43,640 bases of DNA, from assembly GCA_905250885.1 (NCBI GenBank), contig CAJNOQ010000674.1, forward strand, positions 1 to 43,640, in the 5' to 3' direction. Position numbers and translations under genes: made by a program. This document shows positions 34,222 through 43,640 of this stretch, one piece after another; the stretch's first letter is position 1; each line of letters starts with the position of its first letter. The stretch is from Didymodactylos carnosus (taxonomy: Eukaryota > Rotifera > Eurotatoria > Philodinida > Philodinidae). The notes beneath the pieces are model-generated. The model saw nothing but the letters and a program-made list of their open reading frames with translations, searched no databases and was not told where the DNA came from.

Positions 34222-37200
34222 TTAATGTGCAGTAGCACCACTAATAGATGAATGACGTTTAATAACGTCAATACATCCATTTAATGTTTCTTGTAATATT
34301 TGCTCAAATATCATATCAGCAATTTTCAATTTAATTTCAACACACTCTTGATCATAATTAATCCAATTTGGTTCTTGTCGTCTTAATTCATCATACAAAA
34401 CAGTTTCAAATTGATCACGACGTTTTGGATTACGCCATTTTGAATATTGAACTTTACGTGGTATTAAACCGAGCATTTCCAGAATCTAAATAGTAGACCA
34501 AATGAATTTTATAGACAATGTAATAAGACAAATTTTGAATTAAATATTGTTAGCAAAATTTACTTTTTCATTAACGAATTTTTGTGCGTCGTTCATATTC
34601 CTTGGTGGATTTAATTGACGATAGTAACGTTTTGGAATGAGTTGTGCTTTCTGCCATGGATATTGGGCTTGCCGAACATTTGGCATATACATTTCGGTCA
34701 ATATTTCAATACATAAGTCATAAATCATTGATTGATAAGCATGTTGACTACGTCTTTCAATTTCATCGACTGAATATAGTATAAACAACAATATAAATTA
34801 TACATAGAAACAGAAAACAAAAGAGAATATACGTTCAAACCTTGTTCCGATATTTGAAAATAATCATCTGGTATTGTTTTATTGATTTTTGATGGATCCG
34901 AAAAATCTCTATTCTGTTGGAATAAAATGGTCATTGCACGTTTACAAATGTCATTAACATCTTCCAATGTATGAGGAACAACTGGTTTAATTTGCTCTTC
35001 AACAGCTGGCTTTCGTGGACTCTCAATTCTTGGTTCATCAGCTAAAACAAGATAAACGTTCAAACATTTAACTATTACATTAGATAATAGTAGTGTAATT
35101 GATACTTACCACCCTTTTCATCTAACCGACTTAAGTCGAGTTTTAAGTCATCCTAAATAACACAGAAAAAAATATGAAATATAGATTATTTAATAATATT
35201 ATTAAAATTGTACCTGTTCGACACCGTTTGCTCCATTGATATTAATTTCATCGATAAAATTAGCTTGGCTTGAGAGCGTGCGTATAAATGCACTAAAAGA
35301 TGAACAAAATTAGTCCACATTTATATTTTTAATGAAAAAACATAACTTACTCAAGGTCTTCATCATTTTCATGTTTTGTCTGCTGTTTTTTATCGATGTT
35401 CTCATCATCATCACTTGTCTCGTCATCCGATACCCATTCACTTGCTTCTTTGGTCAGATGTGTTATCACTGACGAAGTTGTAACATTTACTGATGATATA
35501 TTTTTCGACAGTTTTTTTTGTTTAATAACGCTACTTTCTTTGATTGCTTCATTAATAAATGTTCGAATAAATTGATCGGTAACGTGATCAATTTTCTGCT
35601 CATTCGATATTTTCTTCCCCTGTTTTTGATTTTGCTCCTGATCGTCTTCTGGTGTGGGTGTCGTTCTGATTTGTTGATTTAAAAAAAAGTCATCAATGTT
35701 TTCGTTAATATCCAACTGTTCATCTTCTTGCTCTTGTTCTCCATCTTCATCTGGTTTTTCACTAACATCATACATTGTATCATCACTTTCATCGGTTGGG
35801 CTCTTCTTACGTTCATCCTCATCAATAACTACTGGTTTTTCATCAGATTTCAATAATTTATTTTCTGATACTAATTCATGCTAAATTGAAAAATGAATCG
35901 TATGTAATTCTAAAATTCAAGTTTTCTCTCAGAATACCTGTTTTAATAGAAGATGATCGGTCAACGATGCATTTGGATCTAAACGTGGCGTATTATTGGC
36001 TGATTTCTTCACTAACACCAATATTTCTGATTGTTCACCACTTGATTTTGATGTTTTTGATGATGATTGTTGACTTTTAGAAAATTGTAAATCTTCTTGT
36101 ATTGATTCAATACCAATATTATCTGCATCATCCTCTTTCATCGGCTGTTCAATGAGTTTTTTGGATGGTATGGGTAATGTTGAAGATGATGATGAAGATT
36201 TTTGTCGTACTTTATCTGGAACAGCAGCAGAACGACTTGCATCTGAAAAATCTTCATCATAATCAACCGATGTACGATCGCTCGTAGATAAATCAGCTGA
36301 ATTTATCCTTCCTAATGGAGGAAGGGTTGTAGGCTTAATTTGACTTATTGACTAAATTAATTAATCAAAAATAGAATAGAATAAAACTAAATACTACAAG
36401 AACAAACCTTTTCTTTTTCTGGTGGCGGTACAATACTTTTTTCTTGATTGATCTTAATATCTTCGGGCTCTTTTTTACGAGATGGTGGGTTTGTTGAAGA
36501 GGACGAAGAAGAAGATGAGGATTTCCATGGATCATCTTTAAATACATCTTTTTTCAAAATATTATCAATCGGTTTTACTTTTAAAGACGTTGGAGAAGGT
36601 GAACGAGATTTTTGTTTTTCATCTTCCAAAATATTAAATTTAATTAGTTTATTACTTTCTCTAAAATGATTGAAGAAAACAATAACATTTTTCACAGTTA
36701 CTTTCAAACTTTAACTCACGTTTTATGGTCCGTATCTACTTGACTATTATTAGAACGTTCCGCTGTTGATATCGAATGTGCATCATGATTTGTACGATCA
36801 TCTCTTGGAGAAAATAAATCGATCGATTTTTGTTGTTCAACTTTTTTCTCTTGTATTTGTGTCACATGTTTATCTTGTTGTTTATCACTAATACTATCAT
36901 CATCATCAAAAAAGTCTTTATCATCGACTAAATGATCATCATTTTTCTTTTCATGTAATATTGGTTTTTGTTGAAATATTAAATAATCATTATCTCTAGT
37001 TTTAGATTGTGACTAAAAAATACATACAAATCAATTTAGCAAAAATAAATGACAAAAAAAGAATATTTTCTGATAATACTTTATCTTGTTGACTTTTATC
37101 ATCGCTTATTGATTGTTGTATTTCTTCAACAATACTTTGTTCGGGTGTTAATATTCGCATTTTTCTTGCATCTCCATTGGCAATGATTCTTGCTAAAAAA

Positions 37201-40200
37201 ATGAGAATATAAAAAGTAGTAAATAAATCTGATGAAAATTAATATTAACTTACGTTGTGTTTGTTGTATAGGTCTCTCTGGACTTTTCGATAGCGGTCGT
37301 GTTGGTGTTGTTGATGAAGAAGAGGAGGATGATTGAGATTTTTTATCTGTCACTGTTTTTAATTCAACTGATTTCAATTTTCCATGTACTATTGAGTGAA
37401 TACTTGATGATAAAGATTTTTCTGTTTCTGTTGTTGGCGTTAATACAACAGGATAAATTGGTGGCATCGAATCAACATGTTGACGAAGATTCTGAATTTC
37501 AGTATCACACGACTAGAAAAAAGAGTAACATCAAGTAAGATATACAGTTCGATTCTTGTTCGAAAAAGAGAATACTGGATACAATACAAATAATTGACAA
37601 GTGTTGCATGATAAAAGCAGTGATCTAATCTTTAAAATTGATTAAACGAAATCTGTTATTGTTAGAATATGCCTTTGACTAATCAACCCACGCAAAGAAG
37701 AAGAAGAATACCTGTCTTGCAGCTACCATTACTGATGTGGAGTATTGACAGGTATCAGCTTTAATATCCCGATATCTTCCCTATAGTTGGCAAGCTCCTG
37801 GCACGGTCACCCACGTCGTTACTAGTTATTAATTGCACCTCTAATTGCCTAACGTTCAATTCGCTTCAGTAAACTACCTGAGCTCGTTATACACACTCAT
37901 GAATCACGTACTAGATTTTTTGAAAAGCTATGAAGATGAACTGGGGGGAAACTGTATCAACATCATGATTATGTTATCGAAGAAGTGATCCGAGGTATCC
38001 AGACGTGAATAACTTATGTTAAAGATAAGAGAAAGGAAAAGGCGAACAGTTCAGAGATATTACGCCAATTTTTGGTTGAATTTTAATCTTTTAATTGCAC
38101 AGAATCATTTTGATTAAAACGTTATATGAACTGTGACCAATGGATCATGAATTAGATGAGAGTATCGATAATTAAGTGTGTCTCAATATCGGCGACGGTA
38201 TCCTTTTTCTATCCGACGTAGTTATTAAAATACTGCCGATATGTTCTGGTATTATTAAGATGGAGCGTGTTAGATATAAAACATTTTTCATTTTTTGAAC
38301 ATACGAAAAATCTTAGGCAACATTCTCGACTTTTTATAAGAATATAATACGAAATATAATTCGTTGATTCTCCTAATTTCTCACACTTTTCCAGAAACCT
38401 TTTATGATAGATGTGTGCGAGATACTTTGTGCTGTAATGTACAGTAGATTGTTTATTTTCTTACATGTATTTGCTTTTTAAGTTCATCTTCTTGTTTTCT
38501 TAATACTTCTTTGTTCTTTCGTCGTTGATCTTTTTTTAACTTATCTAATTCATATTTTTTTCGTTTCAATTGTTCTCGTAATTGTTTAATACGATATTCA
38601 ACATCACTCACATCCGATGTCATATCTGAAAATATTACCAAAGTTTGAATGAACTTTTGAACAAACATAGATTTATCATTTCATATACCTGATTGAATAA
38701 CAGAAAATGATTCTGCTTCACTTTCCGATACTTGCTTAACAGTTGTGGGTTTACGAATTTCAATAGGTTCTTTTTTACGTTGCGGTATAACAGCACTAGC
38801 GGTTGTTGTTTGAATACTCGTATCAAAATTTTCATCATAGTCATTTGATTTATGACGGCTAAAAGAAAAGTATAACAACAATATTAACAAGATCATAACA
38901 TGACAGACATAGTAGTACTCACGAGATATTTGTGTCTGTTTTAATCTCACTGTGATCATGATTACTATCAACTACTTGAAATGGTTGTTTTCGAACAACT
39001 GTACGATTTAATGATGAATGAGAATCAGTTGAACTGTACGAGAACGGAAAGAGAGAGAGAGAGAAATGAAATTATGTCATAAGAGAAAACTGTGACATAC
39101 ATTGATTTTTTCGATGGTATTTCTTCACTAATACTACTTGATTCATCTTTTGCTTGTTTTACAACGTGTGGCGTAGATTTCGATCGTTGATGATGTTGAT
39201 CTACAAAAATAACCACAGGTGATTTTGAGAGTGATGTATAGTTCGTTTTTATTTTTAGATAGTTACCTGTAATTTTTAATCTAGAATTAGCTGGACTTGA
39301 AACACTCCGTTTATCATCAAAAAGCTCAACAGCTGAAAAATAAATGACGATTATTACTCAACAAACTATCAACTCAACGTTTATTTTCGAATAATTAGTA
39401 ATGACTACAAAAACGAAGAAAATTTTTAGGTCATGATCGCAGAAAAACACAGTATTGCGAAGTTGTTCGTTACTACACCATCTAGTTCAGTGAATTAATT
39501 TTAGTTTAATTCAATACTAAAACAACGCTGTTAATAGAGTACAGGTGACACTTTTTGTCTAAAAAGTAGAACGATAAACCAGTTCATAAGGTGAAGATAG
39601 TTTTATTTATATCAGATGACTAAAGAAAATATAATTCATATTTCAAACAAAGGAAGAAATAATAATAAAGAGTCTTCACTATTAGTTTAGAAAGAAGAAG
39701 AAGAGATAAACTACAAAGCAAGTGGTATTTCTTTGTTTTTTAAATGAGATTGTTTCCCGTATACATTACCCTTATTTTCACGTGGTGAAAGTGAAAAGTT
39801 AATTTTAAATTGTTTATCATCAACATTGCTACCAGATGACTGTTCGCTCTCAGCAGATGATAAAGTTTCATCAGCTATACAGATGAAAGACTGTATTAAT
39901 TAGATTTTTGTAGAAGTTTTTATTCATAAAATATAAATCTTAATCATTTGTGAAGTTCAAAACATTTACTCTAAACTAAAACTGTTCTAAAGAAACTGAT
40001 TGTTTAATCTCAATATGAAAATGTATGAGAAAATATTAGAAAACAATCTCGTTTTCTTAAGTGAAAATTTAAGATGAGAAATAATCATGTTGTTTAGCTG
40101 ACAAAATTATTTAATTATCCGATGAATTTAATTATCAGATATCTTTTTCTAATTTTGTTCAAGTATCTGCGCATGTATTATATCAATACGTACCCCGTTT

Positions 40201-40431
40201 TTCTAATGTTCTCAATTTTTTTTCAACATCTTTTAAGCGTTTTCCCCATGCTTCAACTTCTTGTTCACTATTAAATTTTTGCCGAAATTTTTTTTCACGA
40301 GCCGTTAATATTCTAGAAAAGCAAATAAAATGAGCGATAAAGCAAATGATTGATTGAATTGAACAAAGAGCTCAATACATCCATCACTCTACATATGAGC
40401 AATTAAAGCAAATCATGTTGAATTACCTCAT
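34222..40431 (-). CDS. CEP350: CEP350-like centrosomal protein, compact form (about 1163 aa)
   Basis: Nineteen minus-strand exons join in frame: 40431-40427, 40312-40194, 39874-39770, 39332-39267, 39200-39101, 39033-38923, 38858-38689, 38625-38465, 37512-37254, 37192-37080, 37012-36720, 36660-36408, 36351-35938, 35880-35351, 35292-35214, 35152-35110, 35041-34841, 34769-34564 and 34485-34222. Total 3492 bases. Residues ~1-40 are a charged coiled coil (EVEAWGKRLKDVEKKLRTLE), and a second lies at ~226-285 (EYRIKQLREQLKRKKYELDK). The middle is disordered, Ser/Asp/Glu/Lys-rich. The last ~200 residues carry the signature: IYDLCIEILTEMY, PKRYYRQLNPP, KWRNPKRRDQFETVLYDELR and NWINYDQECVEIKLKIADMI. 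These match in order the C-terminal end of vertebrate CEP350, a protein that anchors microtubules and FOP at centrioles. No CAP-Gly domain (no GKNDG-like motif) is visible, and the long N-terminal part of CEP350 (about 3100 aa in human) is absent. Confidence 0.8.
37712..37780 (-). other. Candidate in-frame 69-bp cassette exon in a CEP350-like intron
   Basis: The 952-bp intron 38464-37513 is far longer than most others in the gene. It contains a GC-rich segment bounded by ccaactatag (acceptor) and gtattc (donor). Those 69 bases form an open phase-0 stretch, GRYRDIKADTCQYSTSVMVA followed by ARQ. Both flanking exons also join in phase 0, so including or skipping it keeps the frame. It could be a real alternative exon or an inserted repeat fragment with splice-like ends. 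Its base composition (about 46% GC) differs clearly from neighbouring exons. Confidence 0.35.
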
Positions 40432-40475
40432 GCTAGAGAATTATGAAGGATACAAGGCCATATATAGCTACCGAT
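40432..40475 (-). promoter_or_regulatory. TATA-like box and acceptor-like site before the CEP350-like ATG
   Basis: On the minus strand gctatatatggcc lies about 30 bases before the ATG at 40431. Just before the ATG the text cataattctctag|c reads as a 3' splice acceptor. Two explanations fit: a TATA promoter with an almost absent leader, or a spliced-leader acceptor, since trans-splicing is known in bdelloid rotifers. A third is that an unseen upstream coding exon joins here. Sequence alone does not decide. Confidence 0.3.
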
Positions 40476-42287
40476 CAAAGAACACCCAACTTCAAAACAA
40501 AAAAATTTAGATTTGGCAAAAACTTTTGTTGATTAAAAATGAGAATAAAACATGTCAAAGATCTTTTCATAGAATTACTATTCATTTATTCTGTAATTCT
40601 AAGTACAGCTAGTTTTACACTAAAATTTAAACGAACAACGTCTTTATTAGAGAAACAATATAACTCTAGAACCTCTTCAGATATCATCATGGAATAAACT
40701 AGTATTTACGGGTGTACACGTTATGAATACTGCTAAAATTTTCCCATGAGGAGAACTAAACAATTTTATATAAAAAGAAATTATCATATAGCTTTTGTAC
40801 ATTTGACTTTTCTTAACTAGAACAATTTCTATCAGATATACATTTTCTTCTGCCAGAAGTTAGTTAATCTAAAAATGATCTCGTTTACAAAAAGATTGAA
40901 GTCATGTCATTACGTAATATTCACTATGGGAATAAATGTTTGAGTGCGTTTTTTAAAACGATCTTGTATGCTATTGTATAAAGTAATGACATTGATGTTT
41001 GTATATAAAAACAATTTGCATATTTTTTACTATCATATAATAATAATCAATTTTTAGTAAAGAAACTGAATAATTGCATGCAAACATTGATTTATATCTC
41101 ATTTTTTAAATAGGAAACAGTAGTTTCAATATACAAAGGAATTGATTTTTCTATAATCTTCTCAGAAGCAGATTTAAGATGATATACACATTCATAACGA
41201 AAATGTTAATACTTTATGGTTAGTAAGTTATGAAGAACATTGTATTTTTTTCTGATCAATATGAGAAGGTAAATAAACCAAAAAGGTCTTGCAAATCATA
41301 TTCGATAATTTATTAATATCTGATAGCCTATCACATTTATTATGAGTCTTATTACTAATTATTTTTATTAGAAGAAATAATAATCTGTTAAAATCATTTG
41401 AGAATTATAACATGAGATTTTTTCGGTTTTTAAAACAACAGTTACAGCAGAAAAACAAACAGCTTTTCTCTTCTTTTTTTCTTACTTCACAAGCAGCGAT
41501 GAAGCATTACTAAATAGCACACATTAGCTAATAAAATGAAACATACGATGGTCCATCATTTGTACGTTTTATCCGTCTAACAAATAACTAAGAAACTATA
41601 ACATACAACTATTCGTGACATAGTAAGTTCAAATGTTTTTTGAAAATCAGTGATTAAATATGTAAGTCACAAAAGTCACAAAAATTTTTTGACAAAGTGA
41701 AATTAACTTAGTCTTGTTTTTTTTCTAGCAAGGAAACTCTAAAAGATTTATTAGAAACGATATTTCGTTTTTGAATTATAAGATCACTTTTTAAGTTTCT
41801 CAATATTTTCAAGTCTGATGAACACTTTCAATGACGTTTATTTACAGGAAATATTAAATAAGAAATTTTCTGTGTGTTTAATATGAAGAAAGATGAAAAA
41901 CTAGTGTTGCACAAAATGTTTTGTCACACAAGATGAAGTACAATCTTCTAATTGTTGTTCATTGTAAATTAGTCAGAAGACTACACTCATTTTTCGATTA
42001 ATCATCTGAACATAGAAAGTTTTTGAAATCATAAACCATATACGTAGGATCTTTTAACAAATGAAAAAAAAAATTTTTTTTCTTCAGATGAATGCAATTG
42101 TAACAGAGTAGAACGTTGACGACAGTTAATAATAATATAGAAATAAATTCATGCTAATTTTAATAATATAAAACTTTTTGTATAAAACCTTTAACATTCT
42201 AGAAATTATCTTTCATACTCATTTCATTTTCTTCCTAAACTAGTTGTACTTTTAGAGTTTATTTTATCGATTTAAAATAATAAAAAA
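40476..42287. other. Divergent intergenic spacer
   Basis: About 1.8 kb of AT-rich DNA lies between the CEP350-like start and the secreted-peptide gene. I looked on the minus strand for further upstream exons of the CEP350-like gene and found no open stretch with flanking splice signals and suitable phase. No repeat with clear ends is visible. Confidence 0.35.
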
Positions 42288-42584
42288 ATGGTCAATTATC
42301 TATTCAGAAATATTTGTTTCATATTTCTTGTACTTTTAAGTTATCGATTGGTAGCTATACACGGCATGCTATTAACACAAAAAAATAATCAAGAACAACC
42401 TACACAACCACTTAATATTGTCTCATCCGATGATATGTCGTATTCCAATATGGCGTCAGACATATTTAATCAACGATCATTGAATAAAGATAATAAACAA
42501 TATCCGTACAATTATAAACGTTCAAAATTAAATCATAAAAACAATCTTAACTTGCCAAGATATTTAAAACGAAACCTAGACTAA
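42288..42584 (+). CDS. Secreted prepropeptide with dibasic cleavage sites (98 aa)
   Basis: This is a single-exon open frame whose ATG follows an A-rich leader (ataataaaaaa). Residues 1-26 form a classic signal peptide: MVNYLFRN, a hydrophobic core ICFIFLVLLSYRLVAI, and a likely cleavage after HG. The rest is short, polar and Asn-rich. Two Lys-Arg pairs near the end (NYKRSK and YLKRNLD) would release a 15-residue peptide running from SKLNHK to NLPRYL, leaving a three-residue C-terminal stub. There is no Gly before KR, so C-terminal amidation is not expected. I see no match to a known neuropeptide family. The neuropeptide/hormone call is inferred from precursor layout only; a small secreted protein of another kind remains possible. 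Confidence 0.6.
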   Translation: MVNYLFRNICFIFLVLLSYRLVAIHGMLLTQKNNQEQPTQPLNIVSSDDMSYSNMASDIFNQRSLNKDNKQYPYNYKRSKLNHKNNLNLPRYLKRNLD

Positions 42585-43240
42585 AACTCTTCTTTTTTTT
42601 TCAATTGTCGTTTTAATCATTTAAATTATTATATTAAATTATTAAAAATAAGCTTTTGTAACCATTTTTTCAATCTGTGTATCAATATTTTACTGGAAAA
42701 AATCACAATTATTCAATCTTCTCTGATTTTCTAGTACAATTGTATTCCAGAGTCTAATCAAATTTTGTGAGAATGTTAATCCACTCGCATACAAATAAAT
42801 CAAATTATATATCGGTAAGCTTTGTGAATAGTACCTGTGATGGGTGTAAAACTTTTCTGTATAAGGGACAAAGAATTTTTCTGTTTCAAATATTTCGGCA
42901 ACGAAAGATCAGAGCGAGATCGGATTCTCACCATTAGAGAGGACTGTGTCTGAAGTTATAGTACATCCACTAGATTCATGGTTTCTATCAAAATTTTTAA
43001 GATCGATTAGTTTTTAGACAAAATAAAATTGAGTTTTCCGCTTTTATCGGTTGTTGTTTTGATTTCTTATACACGTGTACAAAATTTTAAAGAAAAAAAT
43101 GATGTGTAACTCCGTTAAGACGTAGGATTGAGAGTAGTTCCATATCTCATCTTGAAAACAATTTTGTGCTCTTTGTGTCATGCTTGTTAAAAAAGTTTTA
43201 GCTTTATCTAAAGTAGACGAAAAAGAGATCGCTATTAACT
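42585..43240. other. Intergenic DNA downstream of the prepropeptide gene
   Basis: AT-rich sequence with no gene. An aaaaataag string about 60 bases after the stop is the nearest thing to a polyadenylation signal. No repeat with definable ends is seen until the hairpin at 43241. Confidence 0.35.
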
Positions 43241-43288
43241 CTCGATAGCTTTCTACGGGTGCAATATGACTCGTAGAAAGCTATAGAG
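43241..43288. repeat. Short imperfect hairpin
   Basis: The arm ctcgatagctttctacg at 43241-43257 pairs with cgtagaaagctatagag at 43272-43288 (one mismatch) around a 14-base loop. It lies directly left of the GC-rich repeat units and may mark the edge of a repeat cluster. Confidence 0.7.
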
Positions 43289-43307
43289 GGTAGACAGTCG
43301 TCAGTAG

Positions 43308-43480
43308 AGGTCTGCGAGATGGTCTCGGTCCCGCGGAACTTTTTACTGGCCTGGCACCCAAAAAGTATTTTTTACGGGACCAGGACTGAGACAGGGACCT
43401 AGAGGTCTGCGCGACGGTCTTAGTCCTACAGGATGATTCTGGTCCCACGGGACTTTTATTGGGATCAGGATCAGGTTTTT
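43308..43480. repeat. GC-rich degenerate repeat units
   Basis: Two related units begin agaggtctgcgagatggtct (43309) and agaggtctgcgcgacggtct (43401). Each is followed by variants of cggtcccgcggaact and ggaccaggac, some in inverted orientation (ctcggtcccg against cgggaccaggactgag). GC is about 55%. The patch resembles 1985-2107 in style. It is non-coding, and the minus-strand open frame across it is an artefact of the repeat. Confidence 0.6.
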
Positions 43481-43507
43481 TTGAAAATAGTCTTGTATGG
43501 AGTGTAA

Positions 43508-43640
43508 AAATTCCTTACGAGGGAACCTATGTACATGTATATTTCCCTTTTCATTCATTCATACGTCGATCGATAGAGAATACTGAAAAAAAGGATTCGG
43601 GCCGATGGCTTTTCCTTCAAAAGTTATAGGCATTTTTCTG
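43508..43640. repeat. Edge of a repeat related to the 32101 foldback
   Basis: The string ttacgagggaacctatgtac near 43513, followed by aaaggattcgggccgatggc at 43590, parallels tcacgagggaacc and aaaggattcgtgcccatgac in the left arm of the 32101-32697 element in the same order. The internal spacing differs, so it is a diverged relative and not a copy. It runs off the window end. Confidence 0.5.

Noticed and set aside
35696-36669. Plus-strand Ser/Glu-rich frames opposite the CEP350-like gene
   Set aside because: They are antisense shadows of low-complexity exons; the minus-strand frame has consistent splice signals.
43343-43558. 71-codon minus-strand frame at the right edge
   Set aside because: It is read through GC-rich repeat units and a repeat edge.

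Overview
The window is AT-rich animal DNA (roughly 70% A+T). Its genes are split by short GT-AG introns, mostly 46-170 bp, and separated by intergenic DNA full of hairpin-forming repeats. Three things together suggest an invertebrate, most likely a bdelloid rotifer (Rotaria/Adineta type): very small introns, a Penelope-like retroelement relic, and many long-arm foldback elements. The species call is inference. Two genes are recognisable by family: an M13 (neprilysin/ECE) metallopeptidase and a CEP350-like centrosomal protein.

Layout, left to right. 1-3636 is repeat DNA: a foldback element at the left edge, a 314-bp MITE-like element, a GC-rich degenerate repeat and an 838-bp foldback. 4477-5442 (+) is a six-exon gene for a small single-pass membrane protein with an RKKR site; its first coding exon is not found. 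6659-10655 (-) is a seven-exon gene for a low-complexity, probably nuclear, protein of about 835 aa. It diverges from a possible small transcript (UTR exon to 10960, ORF 11083-11355). 11356-15300 is gene-poor. 15394-17576 (+) is a two-exon orphan gene of 191 aa with a 1.6-kb intron. 19819-22671 (+) is the complete six-exon M13 peptidase of 854 aa. 24067-27670 is a repeat cluster. In it a decayed Penelope-like reverse transcriptase is split by a 1.24-kb foldback element, whose left arm is in turn split by a 285-bp palindromic element. 29923-32924 (+) is a three-exon orphan gene of 455 aa with a 597-bp foldback in its last intron. It converges on the CEP350-like gene (34222-40431, -), which I reconstruct as 19 exons and 1163 aa. 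A 1.86-kb divergent spacer follows. 42288-42584 (+) is a single-exon secreted prepropeptide of 98 aa. 42585-43640 holds GC-rich repeat units and the edge of another repeat.

All multi-exon models were joined by hand from GT-AG signals and reading phase. Every junction keeps frame and every total length divides by three, except where stated. The genes share no obvious pathway; they look like independent housekeeping and lineage-specific loci set among non-autonomous repeats. The observations most worth following are the CEP350-like gene without a visible CAP-Gly domain, an in-frame GC-rich 69-bp exon candidate inside it, the nested insertion series at 24652-27100, and the orphan secreted and membrane proteins.
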